This document shows positions 7,465-15,026 of a DNA stretch of 64,000 bases, in pieces. The notes beneath the pieces are model-generated. The model saw only the letters and a program-made list of their open reading frames with translations. It searched no databases and was not told the DNA's origin. Source of the stretch: a virus. Location: positions 88,042-152,041 of IMG/VR virus record IMGVR_UViG_3300025137_005412. One strand, given 5' to 3'. Made by a program: the position numbers and the translations under genes. Numbering within the stretch: the stretch's first letter is position 1; the number at the start of each line of letters is the position of its first letter.

Positions 7465-8670
7465 ATGGTTTTAAAATGTGGTACTAATGAAGCTTTAAAA
7501 GGTCTTACAGATAAGACTAAAGAAGTGGCTGATACGTTAAAGAATGCCGTGAACCTTGATGAGTTAGAAGCTTTCAAAGCAAAAGCTGAAGGTATAGCTG
7601 AAGATGTTAAAGGTAAATTAGTTTCTCAAATACCAAAACCTAAAAACTTACAAACTGAACTAGCAGCTTTAGGTAAATTAGGAGATGCAGTAAGTGTAGG
7701 ACTTGCTGTAGCTGCTATTGAAAAAGATTTTGGTAAAGGATTAGCTGCTGGTGTTTTAACTGGTGCATTAAAAAATATTGTTCCACCACTTTTACAAGGA
7801 GCGGCTGGAGTTATACAAGGTGCTGAAGATGCATTATCAGGTGCGTTAGCAGGTGCTGGAAAATCATTTGATGTATGCAAAAATGTTCCTAATCTTGAAA
7901 TAGATGATTCAGGTGAACCTGTAGAAAAAGCAAAAGTAGAAGCTAAAGCAGACGGCCCTGCTGAAACACCACCTAAAGTTGAACCAACAATAGTAGACTC
8001 TACAACAGAAGAATCTGTTGGTACAAGTAAATATACTAACAATGAATATGCTTCTGCTAATGCAGATCTAATTCTTGCACAAATAGATTTAAAAAAGAAA
8101 TTCAAGAATGACACAAAGAAAAGTAATCTTGGTTATAAGAAGACTTTGAATAAATTCAAGGGTTATTTAAAAAAGAATAAAAAGAAATTAGCTAAAGTGA
8201 CTAAAATTAGAGAAGCTGGTAAAAAGCATGCAACAAATGCTGATTTGTTTATTGCAGGTGAATGGCCAGAAGAAGTATGTCCATTTAGTCTATATAAAGA
8301 AGGTTATAAATTACAAGCAAATATGCTTTATGCAACCGCTTTACATGGTGAAATTGGTGATAATAATACCGCAATAGAAGGTGGACTAACTTATAAAGAG
8401 TATCACGGTTTTCATCCATTATTTGCATTCGATGACTGGACTGATAAGACAAAATACCCAAATCATTTTGTATATAAATGGTATCAAAATATTTATGATG
8501 AAAAGAAAAGAGATGAAAAAGGATATGGATTTGAATTAGCTGATAAGGCTATTGGTGATTTTTATTCAGAGCAATTTGATGAATTCTTAGCATTTTATGA
8601 CAGAGATGATATAAAAGGCTATATAGAAATAGTCACAGATTACAAGTATGCAGGTCGAACAAAAGAATAA
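7465..8670 (+). CDS. Unknown 401-residue protein next to the PAAR tip
   Basis: I do not recognise the family. The N-terminal 60 residues are helical and charged (LTDKTKEVADTLKNAV). Residues about 85-150 are Gly/Ala-rich and amphipathic. A Pro/Glu/Thr-rich linker lies at about 150-190, a Lys-rich helical part at about 205-260, and a C-terminal domain rich in aromatic residues (EYHGFHPLFAFDDW) ends the protein. It begins one base after the PAAR stop, so it may be a tail-tip or effector-like structural protein. No DSD tripeptide is present. Function not assigned. Confidence 0.7.
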   Translation: MVLKCGTNEALKGLTDKTKEVADTLKNAVNLDELEAFKAKAEGIAEDVKGKLVSQIPKPKNLQTELAALGKLGDAVSVGLAVAAIEKDFGKGLAAGVLTGALKNIVPPLLQGAAGVIQGAEDALSGALAGAGKSFDVCKNVPNLEIDDSGEPVEKAKVEAKADGPAETPPKVEPTIVDSTTEESVGTSKYTNNEYASANADLILAQIDLKKKFKNDTKKSNLGYKKTLNKFKGYLKKNKKKLAKVTKIREAGKKHATNADLFIAGEWPEEVCPFSLYKEGYKLQANMLYATALHGEIGDNNTAIEGGLTYKEYHGFHPLFAFDDWTDKTKYPNHFVYKWYQNIYDEKKRDEKGYGFELADKAIGDFYSEQFDEFLAFYDRDDIKGYIEIVTDYKYAGRTKE

Positions 8671-8673
8671 ATA
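8666..8673 (+). promoter_or_regulatory. Late promoter before the lysis group
   Basis: AATAAATA matches the T4 late -10 box except at the first base. It overlaps the stop codon of the previous gene and lies about 17 bases before the ATG at 8691, with a GAGG ribosome site in between. Confidence 0.5.
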
Positions 8674-8690
8674 TATTGAGGTAAATTATT

Positions 8691-8876
8691 ATGTTTAATA
8701 TGATAAAGAAATGGTTCACAGCAGAACCGGTTTTAGTATTGAAAGTTCAACCATTAAGTGAGTTGAAAAAGATGTCTAAAAAAGAGCTAGAAGATTATGG
8801 TCGTACATTTGGTTATGAAGTCGATAGGCGTTTAACTAAAGATAAAATCATAAAAGAAGTTAAAAAACTTAAATAA
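8691..8876 (+). CDS. Small protein with a SAP/Rho-N-like helical motif
   Basis: The 61 residues end with a basic helix-turn-helix-like part: MSKKELEDYGRTFGYEVDRR and then LTKDKIIKEVKKL. This resembles the short SAP/HeH or Rho-N type motif found at the ends of many phage proteins. A GAGG ribosome site precedes it. It opens the group that includes the holin-like protein and lysozyme. Nucleic-acid binding is possible but unproved. Confidence 0.6.
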   Translation: MFNMIKKWFTAEPVLVLKVQPLSELKKMSKKELEDYGRTFGYEVDRRLTKDKIIKEVKKLK

Positions 8877-8887
8877 GGAGTAATATT

Positions 8888-9337
8888 ATGTTGACACTTT
8901 TGTCTACACTAATGGGATTCGGAACTTCATTTGTTCCTAAGATCTTGGATTTCATGCAGGATCGTAAGGATAAATCACACGAACTTTCTGTGATGGCTAT
9001 GCAATTAGAAAGAGAAGAGAAACTCGCAAGTTATAAAGCTGATGCAATGATGCAAGCAGCTGAAGTACAAAGAGATTCTCAATTGCTAGTTCATGATACT
9101 GAAGTTGGTAAAGGTGCTTCACAATGGATTACGAATTTAAGATCTTCAGTAAGACCAGTAATTACATATTTGTTTTTTGCAATTTTCTTCTTCGTTGAAG
9201 GAGTTGCAGCTTATGTAGTATTGACTCAAGGTGGAGATATCCAAACTATTACAAATGCATTATGGTCAGAAGAGACACGTTCTATTTTTGCCGCTATCGT
9301 AGCATTTTGGTTTGGTTCCAGAGCAATTAAAAAATAA
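8888..9337 (+). CDS. Holin-like protein (3-TM GTA holin type)
   Basis: The 149 residues have a weak N-terminal hydrophobic part, a charged helical middle (about 25-75), then a WITNLRSSVRPVITY segment leading into two strong membrane helices (about 93-118 and 132-147). The R-x-x-R-P-x-x-x-Y start of the membrane part is typical of the 3-TM holin family from gene transfer agents and marine phages. A GGAG ribosome site precedes it. The lysozyme two genes downstream lacks a signal peptide and would need such a pore. Confidence 0.7.
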   Translation: MLTLLSTLMGFGTSFVPKILDFMQDRKDKSHELSVMAMQLEREEKLASYKADAMMQAAEVQRDSQLLVHDTEVGKGASQWITNLRSSVRPVITYLFFAIFFFVEGVAAYVVLTQGGDIQTITNALWSEETRSIFAAIVAFWFGSRAIKK

Positions 9338-9347
9338 GGAGTAAATT

Positions 9348-9554
9348 ATGAAAGATGCGAAAGCAGCAGAACTAAACATTCGCGATATTGCCGATTGTAT
9401 AAAGATTATAGATATATGCGCAAAACGAGGAGCATTCGATGGCATGGAAATGGAATCTGTGGGCAAAGTCAGAAACAGACTTGAAGTCTTCACCGAAGCA
9501 TACACACAAGCAAACCCAGAAAAAACAGATGAGCAACCCGACGAAGGTAAGTAA
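9348..9554 (+). CDS. Small unknown protein of the lysis group
   Basis: The 68 residues are helical (LNIRDIADCIKIIDICAKRG) with an acidic tail ending in DEQPDEGK. A good AAGGAG ribosome site lies just before the ATG. The gene overlaps the lysozyme start by 26 bases, which suggests coupled translation with it. I do not recognise a family. Confidence 0.65.
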   Translation: MKDAKAAELNIRDIADCIKIIDICAKRGAFDGMEMESVGKVRNRLEVFTEAYTQANPEKTDEQPDEGK

Positions 9555-10011
9555 TAACTGTATTAAGATGATCAAACACCATGAAGGTGTTAGGCAACAA
9601 CCATATCAAGATCCAATTGGATTATGGACTGTTGGTGTAGGTCATTTGATTGGTGATGGTAAAAAACTTCCAAAGAAATGGAACAAGACATTTTCAATGG
9701 AAGAAGTAGATAACATTTTGAAAGAAGATCTTAATAGATTTGAAAAAGGTGTTAATACATTAATCCCTATTACTAAGCTTACACAAAATCAATTTGATGC
9801 TTTAGTATCATTCTCTTTTAATGTTGGTCTTGGTAATCTACAAGCATCTACTCTTAGAGCGAAACTAAATAGAGGTGAATATGAAGGTGCAGCTAATGAA
9901 TTTCCTAAATGGAGAAAAGCTGGTGGTAGAGTATTAGCTGGATTAGTTAGAAGAAGAGCTGATGAAAAGAATTTATTTATGGCTGATGTAATTCACTCTA
10001 TTGGTTATTAA
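9529..10011 (+). CDS. GH24 lysozyme (endolysin)
   Basis: The start is set at 9529 (MSNPTKVSNN) because homology begins just after it and an earlier in-frame ATG at 9439 would give a long, unrelated extension overlapping the previous gene. The catalytic triad pattern of P22/R21-type lysozymes is present: E19-x8-D28-x5-T34 within HHEG...QDPIGLWTVGVGH. The C-terminal half keeps FDALVSFSFNVG and GLVRRR.DE. There is no signal peptide or SAR helix, so release needs a holin. The enzyme cuts the glycan chain of peptidoglycan. Confidence 0.93.
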   Translation: MSNPTKVSNNCIKMIKHHEGVRQQPYQDPIGLWTVGVGHLIGDGKKLPKKWNKTFSMEEVDNILKEDLNRFEKGVNTLIPITKLTQNQFDALVSFSFNVGLGNLQASTLRAKLNRGEYEGAANEFPKWRKAGGRVLAGLVRRRADEKNLFMADVIHSIGY

Positions 10012-10313
10012 ACAGAGAAACTTTCACCACATCCACAAGACATAGAAGCATTAGGATTTTTAATTACAAGACTTGATCCTGCAAATTGTTCAACGTAATC
10101 TACTTCAGAACCAAAGATATGTAATTCAGCTATCTTATCTACAACTAATACATCTTCAATTAATACACCATCATCTTCAGTATTAGTAAAATCCCAGATA
10201 TATTCAAAACCAGCACAGCCACCACCTTTAATAGAAAGAAATGCATACTGTTTTTCTTGTGTAGTTAATTTTTCTTTAATATATTTTTTAGCTGATGGTG
10301 ATATACTAAGCAA
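10008..10313 (-). CDS. A-type Fe-S cluster carrier (IscA/ErpA/HesB-like)
   Basis: The three cluster-binding cysteines are in the expected places: GGGCAGF (C33) and SCGCG (C93, C95), with NPNA before the pair. The likely start is a TTG at 10313, with AGGAAAA just before it, giving 101 residues, near the usual size. The ATG at 10394 would add 27 residues unlike the family and lie deep inside the preceding fibre gene. The protein passes iron-sulfur clusters to target proteins. The ferredoxin at 49.5 kb is a possible client. It closes the minus-strand fibre operon. Confidence 0.88.
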   Translation of the reverse strand: MLSISPSAKKYIKEKLTTQEKQYAFLSIKGGGCAGFEYIWDFTNTEDDGVLIEDVLVVDKIAELHIFGSEVDYVEQFAGSSLVIKNPNASMSCGCGESFSV

Positions 10314-10881
10314 AGGTTTTTCCTGTGAATTGAGCGGTACCACCAGTATTTTGTATTTCAAAAGTATTAAATGAAGATACGGTTGTACTACCAAGTGTGA
10401 AGTTAGCTGTTGTTAAATTTGTAAATGTAGACTTACCTGTAGAAGTAAGTGTAGAACCAGAGTTCATTGTTAAATTAGGTATAGTCACATTTGAGTTAAA
10501 TGTAATTGTTCCAGAAGACTTAACATTAAGTGTTCCTTCAACATCTACACTTCCTCTTAGATATGTTTTTCCAATTTGATTTGTTGTACCGTAGTTTGTC
10601 CATATATCATCAGAATCAGTACCATAATATATTGCTGTACCATTAAAACTATCTGAATCTGAACCAAGATAAATTCCACCTTGTTTTATATCAATAGTAG
10701 CGCCAGTAAATACTGCACTTCCAACAACACCAATATTACCATTGAATATGGTATCACCCGTGACTTCTAAGCCAGGCAATGTTATATTAGAAGGATTTTC
10801 AAAACCTGTTAGATTACCATTTTCATCAAATGATAAGGAGCTTATTATATCCGCGTGCTTTCTTGTTTTACTCTTAGCCAT
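10306..10881 (-). CDS. Fibre-like virion protein, MAKSKTR type
   Basis: The 191 residues start MAKSKTRKHADII and continue with beta-rich repeats full of G, T, S and N (NGNIGVVGSAVFTG, GTLNVKSSGTITFN). This looks like a beta-helical fibre shaft or pilot structure. Two DSD sites occur (GSDSDS, GTDSDD). The first seven residues are shared with the protein at 12441-12881, which suggests a common attachment end. The last eight bases overlap the IscA-like gene. Receptor binding or fibre role is inferred from composition. Confidence 0.65.
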   Translation of the reverse strand: MAKSKTRKHADIISSLSFDENGNLTGFENPSNITLPGLEVTGDTIFNGNIGVVGSAVFTGATIDIKQGGIYLGSDSDSFNGTAIYYGTDSDDIWTNYGTTNQIGKTYLRGSVDVEGTLNVKSSGTITFNSNVTIPNLTMNSGSTLTSTGKSTFTNLTTANFTLGSTTVSSFNTFEIQNTGGTAQFTGKTFA

Positions 10882-10885
10882 ATAT

Positions 10886-10893
10886 TATTTATC
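10886..10893 (-). promoter_or_regulatory. Late promoter immediately before a fibre-like gene
   Basis: On the minus strand GATAAATA is followed by only four bases before the ATG at 10881. The site overlaps the stop codon of the upstream gene. The spacing would give a transcript starting at or near the ATG. Confidence 0.5.
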
Positions 10894-12031
10894 CATTCGG
10901 GTCAATAAACTTTACTGTTTGAACTGTAGAACCTCCTACATTTTGTACAGTAAGAATCATTTTAGTTGGTATAGAAACGTTTGTAGAACCTATGTTAAAT
11001 CCATCACTATCAACAGTCATTATATTATGACCACTGCCTGAATGGTTTGCTGTTAATGTACCATCAGAATCTCGTATATCAGATACAGTTAATTGAGGTT
11101 TATTTACTATTGTTCCACTAGAGTTATGTATTGGATTAAACTTAAATGTACCAGTTCCAGTTAATGTAGTATTTTTCATATTTACAAACGATTTACCTAA
11201 CTGATTTGATCCGAAAAAAGTATCTAATCTTTGTGAACCACCATTTGCACCCATACCAGAACTTCTTGAACCTGTATTACCTGAACTATTATATTCATAA
11301 ATAAAACCATTATCTGCGTCAGAGTCAGAACCTAAATATCCCCATATAACATCAGACGCTTTAAATAAAGTTCGACCTTGTAAGTCTAATGTACCGAAAC
11401 TTGTGAATACAGTATTCTCTGAATCGTATTGATTTCCTGCAGTTCTTGGATATCCAAATTGCAGAGGTGTATTTTCACCTGATACCCTAGCAATATTGAT
11501 TCTCTGAGTACCGTGTTTTCTACCAAATATAATTCCACTACGTTTAACAAATCTACTAATACCTCTACTCACTAATCCCTGATTGTTTTGACTTCCACCT
11601 ACTAATATAGAATCTGAATCTAATGGAAATTTTCTATGACGGTTTGTAAAGTCATCTAACTTATCGCCATTTATATCTTCACCAAGAAAGAAGTTTCCTT
11701 TAAAAGTTGTAAGTGAATTATCTGAATCACTACCAATGATTGCATCTTGAAATGGTCTTGCATCTGGCAAATTAGTGGATGAGAATCTATTAAAGTTATC
11801 TGAGTCTGGTCTATTATTAAGTGGGAATAATAAATTTCTTGATGTTCTTGTAAAATGAGTACGTATACTATCTGCACCTACTTCAAGTCTACCGAATTTT
11901 ATTGATGTATCATTACTATTACCAAATGAAATTGCATCAGAATCTTCTGATAAGATAAACTTACCACCTGGACTATTAGGATTTACTAAAGTATTTGCTA
12001 TAAGTCTTGTTTTTGATATTTTTTGTGACAT
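10889..12031 (-). CDS. Virion structural protein, fibre-like, DSD-bearing
   Basis: The 380-residue protein begins MSQKISKTRLIANTLVNP and is rich in S, N, G, D and F, with no recognised enzyme motif. It holds about eight DSD tripeptides (for example SEDSDA, RPDSDN, GSDSDN). The KTR near its N-terminus recalls the other fibre genes of this operon. The C-terminal part (VGGSTVQTVKFIDP) is strand-rich. It lies between two smaller fibre-like genes and is likely a tail fibre or whisker component. Confidence 0.6.
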   Translation of the reverse strand: MSQKISKTRLIANTLVNPNSPGGKFILSEDSDAISFGNSNDTSIKFGRLEVGADSIRTHFTRTSRNLLFPLNNRPDSDNFNRFSSTNLPDARPFQDAIIGSDSDNSLTTFKGNFFLGEDINGDKLDDFTNRHRKFPLDSDSILVGGSQNNQGLVSRGISRFVKRSGIIFGRKHGTQRINIARVSGENTPLQFGYPRTAGNQYDSENTVFTSFGTLDLQGRTLFKASDVIWGYLGSDSDADNGFIYEYNSSGNTGSRSSGMGANGGSQRLDTFFGSNQLGKSFVNMKNTTLTGTGTFKFNPIHNSSGTIVNKPQLTVSDIRDSDGTLTANHSGSGHNIMTVDSDGFNIGSTNVSIPTKMILTVQNVGGSTVQTVKFIDPNG

Positions 12032-12037
12032 AACATT

Positions 12038-12439
12038 TTAAAAATTAAAAATTCTAGGAATATCTTTTGTATTATCGTTTATATCACTAGGTCCTTCAAT
12101 TGCATTTCTTATTGCTCCTGAAGATGCACCACCACCTCTTACAAGACCATTGCCTGAAATTTTTAATTGCACATTTCCTGCATTATTTACTATACCACCA
12201 CCTGAACCAAAACCACCATTACCTATAATATTTCCATTACATATAACTTTTATATATGTTGCTTTAGTAAAATGTGGTAATGTTAATGCTGATATTCCAG
12301 GTAATGCTGTGAGGCTTACACCGTCTGGTACGTCAATAATTACTGATGTTGCTGAAGTTCTTTCAACTTCGTTAGGTTCTATTATGTGACCTACTTGATC
12401 TGTTGTGATTTTTTTATAGTATTGAGTGAGTACATGCAT
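12038..12439 (-). CDS. Glycine-rich fibre-tip-like protein
   Basis: The start is placed at the ATG at 12439 (MHVLTQYYKK), one base after the stop of the upstream gene; a longer reading from 12484 overlaps that gene by 44 bases. The 133 residues include an early part with VIIDVPDGVS and a C-terminal glycine-rich part (IIGNGGFGSGGG, LVRGGGASSG). Polyglycine patches of this kind occur in gp38-like adhesins and other fibre tips, where they support receptor-binding loops. No DSD is present. The tip role is an inference. Confidence 0.6.
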   Translation of the reverse strand: MHVLTQYYKKITTDQVGHIIEPNEVERTSATSVIIDVPDGVSLTALPGISALTLPHFTKATYIKVICNGNIIGNGGFGSGGGIVNNAGNVQLKISGNGLVRGGGASSGAIRNAIEGPSDINDNTKDIPRIFNF

Positions 12440-12440
12440 C

Positions 12441-12881
12441 TTAGCCTGCCGATGCTTCAGTGAAGAACCATTTACTACCGTCAAATGTTCCTGAAGCCAT
12501 CTTAGCAGAGTTGCTTAATGTTGTTCCTTTAGCTCCGGTTCCCCAATCAATTGTTAATGTACCATTTGAGACTATGGATAATTGTGAACCTGCAATCCAA
12601 CCAGAAGTAGGAACTGTGACTGTACCGACACCAGTGTGAATTACTGTTGTGACAAAACTTCCAGCAGTGACATTATCATTCGCTGTTAAATTTTGTACAC
12701 TTCCTAGAGATCCTGTCATTGCAATGCTATTAGCAGCTATATTACCTGAGCTTACATTTCCACTTACTGAAAGTGTGGTTGATGTAATACCTTGAGTTAT
12801 GATATTTGTTATATTAGCATTCGCATCTTGTTGTATAAGATTTGGTAATTCTGCGAATCTTCTAGTTTTTGATTTTGCCAT
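12441..12881 (-). CDS. Fibre-like virion protein, second MAKSKTR type
   Basis: The 146 residues begin MAKSKTRRFAELPNL, close to the start of the protein at 10306-10881, then run in G/S/T/N-rich strands (LSVSGNVSSGNIAANS). It ends in a compact domain (SGTFDGSKWFFTEASAG). A ribosome site (AGGAGA) precedes the ATG. The shared start suggests that both attach to the same virion partner. No DSD is present in this member. Confidence 0.6.
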   Translation of the reverse strand: MAKSKTRRFAELPNLIQQDANANITNIITQGITSTTLSVSGNVSSGNIAANSIAMTGSLGSVQNLTANDNVTAGSFVTTVIHTGVGTVTVPTSGWIAGSQLSIVSNGTLTIDWGTGAKGTTLSNSAKMASGTFDGSKWFFTEASAG

Positions 12882-12895
12882 AATTTCTCCTACTA

Positions 12896-12903
12896 TATTT
12901 ATT
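12896..12903 (-). promoter_or_regulatory. Late promoter inside the fibre operon
   Basis: AATAAATA on the minus strand, overlapping the stop codon of the upstream gene, 14 bases before the ATG at 12881 and followed by an AGGAGA ribosome site. Confidence 0.5.
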
Positions 12904-15013
12904 ATCCAGACGATCGCTTAAACCAAACTTGTACATTCATTTGGATTGGATCTATTGGGTTAGCACTAGCATCCCATGTACGTACACGGATAGCTCTATT
13001 GTTTGGATTTGCAATGAGTGGTTTACCACCAAAGACATCGATTGTTGCTCCTGTTTCTGAATCAGCTCCAGGACCAGGTGCTACTGCATTTGCGCCTTGA
13101 GCATCAATTGATGAGAATATCGGTTGACCTTGTGGTGCACATGTTGATACTGCCATTGACATATAGAATCCATTAGTATCTGTAATTGGTACTACTTCAG
13201 AATCTAATAAGAAGAAGTAAATACCTTCAGCATGTCTTGAATATTTTAACTGATCTGAATCAAATCCGTATGTTGCTCTATCAATAATCTTATTAGGATT
13301 AGGACCATTATCTGAATCAAATGAAACTCTCATCCAAGCTGCTGTGACTGGTGTCTCTTTAATAGCATCTGCAAATTGATGTGTCCATTGACCACCAGAA
13401 TAAACTAATGATTCACCAATACTTGGTTGTTGACCATCGACTGCTTCATCAACATTTGATAATTGACCAAGAGAACTTACTCCAGTTGTTGGACCACTGA
13501 ATGAGTATACAGCTACAAAGTCATTAACACTGAGTTTAGTTGGGAATAATATATCATTACCATTTACTTGATATTCAAGAACTGGTGATTGTGATAGTAG
13601 TAAACCATTAAGGAATACTAATACGTTTTGTGGGTCATTTGATGCTCCTAATACTGGAGAACAATCTACTAATCCAGTAGTAAATCCTGGATGATTAGTA
13701 TTATTCACAGTAAATGTATGTTCTAAAGTATTAAATGATTCTGATGGTAATCTATTACCACCTAATTGGTTTGATACGTTTCTTATCCATACAGCAGATA
13801 ATTCATCTGAATCTTTCACATAGTTATCTGAATCAAATGCAATCATTCTTGATGCTTTGTAAGTGTTTACCTGATCAGAATCTGAATCAAAATAATAGAA
13901 GTCTCCTTGTTTCTGTGATATGTTTATACCATTCAAGAAGATTAAAGGATTACCACCGACTCTAGCAACAATCATATCAGAATCACTGTAGATATCTGAA
14001 TCAATCATTCTAAATGTTTGGTGATTTCCATTTGCACTTTGTGCGGTTGTACGAGATTTTCTAAATACAACAAAATCTGAATCTGCAAATTTAAAGTTCT
14101 TATAGAAGTGAGCTACTGATTCATCAATAGGTGATATAATAGAAACTTCATCATTTGCTTTTAAACTTCCATAGAATTGAATTGCATCAGATGGACCAGA
14201 AACTACTTGGTCAACATCTTTAGTTGTGACATTTGCAAGAATTCTATAATCAATAAATGCATACTTATCAGAATCAGAATCTCTTGTAGTTGTACCTGAA
14301 CCTGTAGGAGATCTACCATCTCCAAATGCATCTGAATCTACTGGCTGTAAATGACCATTAACAAATACTACAGCATTTGCATTTGAAATTACTTTTGAGA
14401 AACCAATCTTTGTATCTGAATCTGTAATTGATTGTGGTGAAACTGCAGCTGACTGAAAGTCAATAGTAAAGTTTCCTGTTTTATCTGGATCTTGTGGTTC
14501 ATACTTATTACCAGTCCATCTTAAATATTGACCAACAGTTGGACCTTTATCATTATTCATATCACTCATTAAACGAGTAGACATTTCAGCTTGTAGTTCT
14601 GCTAATTTAGGATTATAGTTTGAATTTGTTGGGTCTAGATTATTTCTACTTTTTGCTATTACAGCATCAACAACAGCATCCATAAGATCACTATCAAAGT
14701 GTTGACCTGATCTGAATTCAACGGTACCAGCGGTATTAAATGCTTCTTTTCTATCAGCATCTTTTTGTACTTTATTAAATACGAGTTTGTCTTTAATTGC
14801 TGTTGAATGTCTTGTTTCAATTGTAGGATTTGCTTGATCTGGATTTACAATGAATACATCACTATCTTTACCTGAGTTATAGTTTGCATTATCTCTCTTT
14901 ACTGATAACGTAGTAAATGTTTCAATTGTATTATCACTATCAATACGTGATTTAGTTCCGTCAACTACGAAACCAGCACCTAATTTTGATAAATCTCTTG
15001 TCTTAGTACCCAT
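12902..15013 (-). CDS. Large fibre-like virion protein, DSD-rich
   Basis: The 703-residue protein starts MGTKTRDLSKLGAG and has about 16 DSD and two DSE tripeptides, several doubled (RDSDSD, FDSDSD). The middle contains two similar strand-rich segments with NGLLLSQ and VNGHLQP type turns (VFLNGLLLSQSP, VVFVNGHLQPVDS). These recall repeated fibre domains in which a short hairpin names a position along a shaft. The C-terminus (MNVQVWFKRS) looks like a compact domain. No enzyme motif is seen. It is probably a long tail fibre or baseplate fibre. Confidence 0.65.
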   Translation of the reverse strand: MGTKTRDLSKLGAGFVVDGTKSRIDSDNTIETFTTLSVKRDNANYNSGKDSDVFIVNPDQANPTIETRHSTAIKDKLVFNKVQKDADRKEAFNTAGTVEFRSGQHFDSDLMDAVVDAVIAKSRNNLDPTNSNYNPKLAELQAEMSTRLMSDMNNDKGPTVGQYLRWTGNKYEPQDPDKTGNFTIDFQSAAVSPQSITDSDTKIGFSKVISNANAVVFVNGHLQPVDSDAFGDGRSPTGSGTTTRDSDSDKYAFIDYRILANVTTKDVDQVVSGPSDAIQFYGSLKANDEVSIISPIDESVAHFYKNFKFADSDFVVFRKSRTTAQSANGNHQTFRMIDSDIYSDSDMIVARVGGNPLIFLNGINISQKQGDFYYFDSDSDQVNTYKASRMIAFDSDNYVKDSDELSAVWIRNVSNQLGGNRLPSESFNTLEHTFTVNNTNHPGFTTGLVDCSPVLGASNDPQNVLVFLNGLLLSQSPVLEYQVNGNDILFPTKLSVNDFVAVYSFSGPTTGVSSLGQLSNVDEAVDGQQPSIGESLVYSGGQWTHQFADAIKETPVTAAWMRVSFDSDNGPNPNKIIDRATYGFDSDQLKYSRHAEGIYFFLLDSEVVPITDTNGFYMSMAVSTCAPQGQPIFSSIDAQGANAVAPGPGADSETGATIDVFGGKPLIANPNNRAIRVRTWDASANPIDPIQMNVQVWFKRSSG

Positions 15014-15016
15014 AGT

Positions 15017-15024
15017 TTATTTAA
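15017..15024 (-). promoter_or_regulatory. Weak late-promoter-like box
   Basis: TTAAATAA on the minus strand, three bases before the ATG at 15013. It differs from TATAAATA at more than one base, so confidence is low. Confidence 0.25.
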
Positions 15025-15026
15025 TC

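Noticed and set aside
7626-8114. Minus-strand 162-residue ORF inside the 401-residue gene
   Set aside because: It is a low-complexity shadow (Ala/Ser/Pro-rich) of a well-supported plus-strand gene, with no ribosome site or neighbours on that strand.
9439-9528. Upstream ATG as lysozyme start
   Set aside because: It would add 30 residues unlike the family and overlap almost the whole of the preceding gene; the ATG at 9529 places the catalytic Glu at the usual distance.
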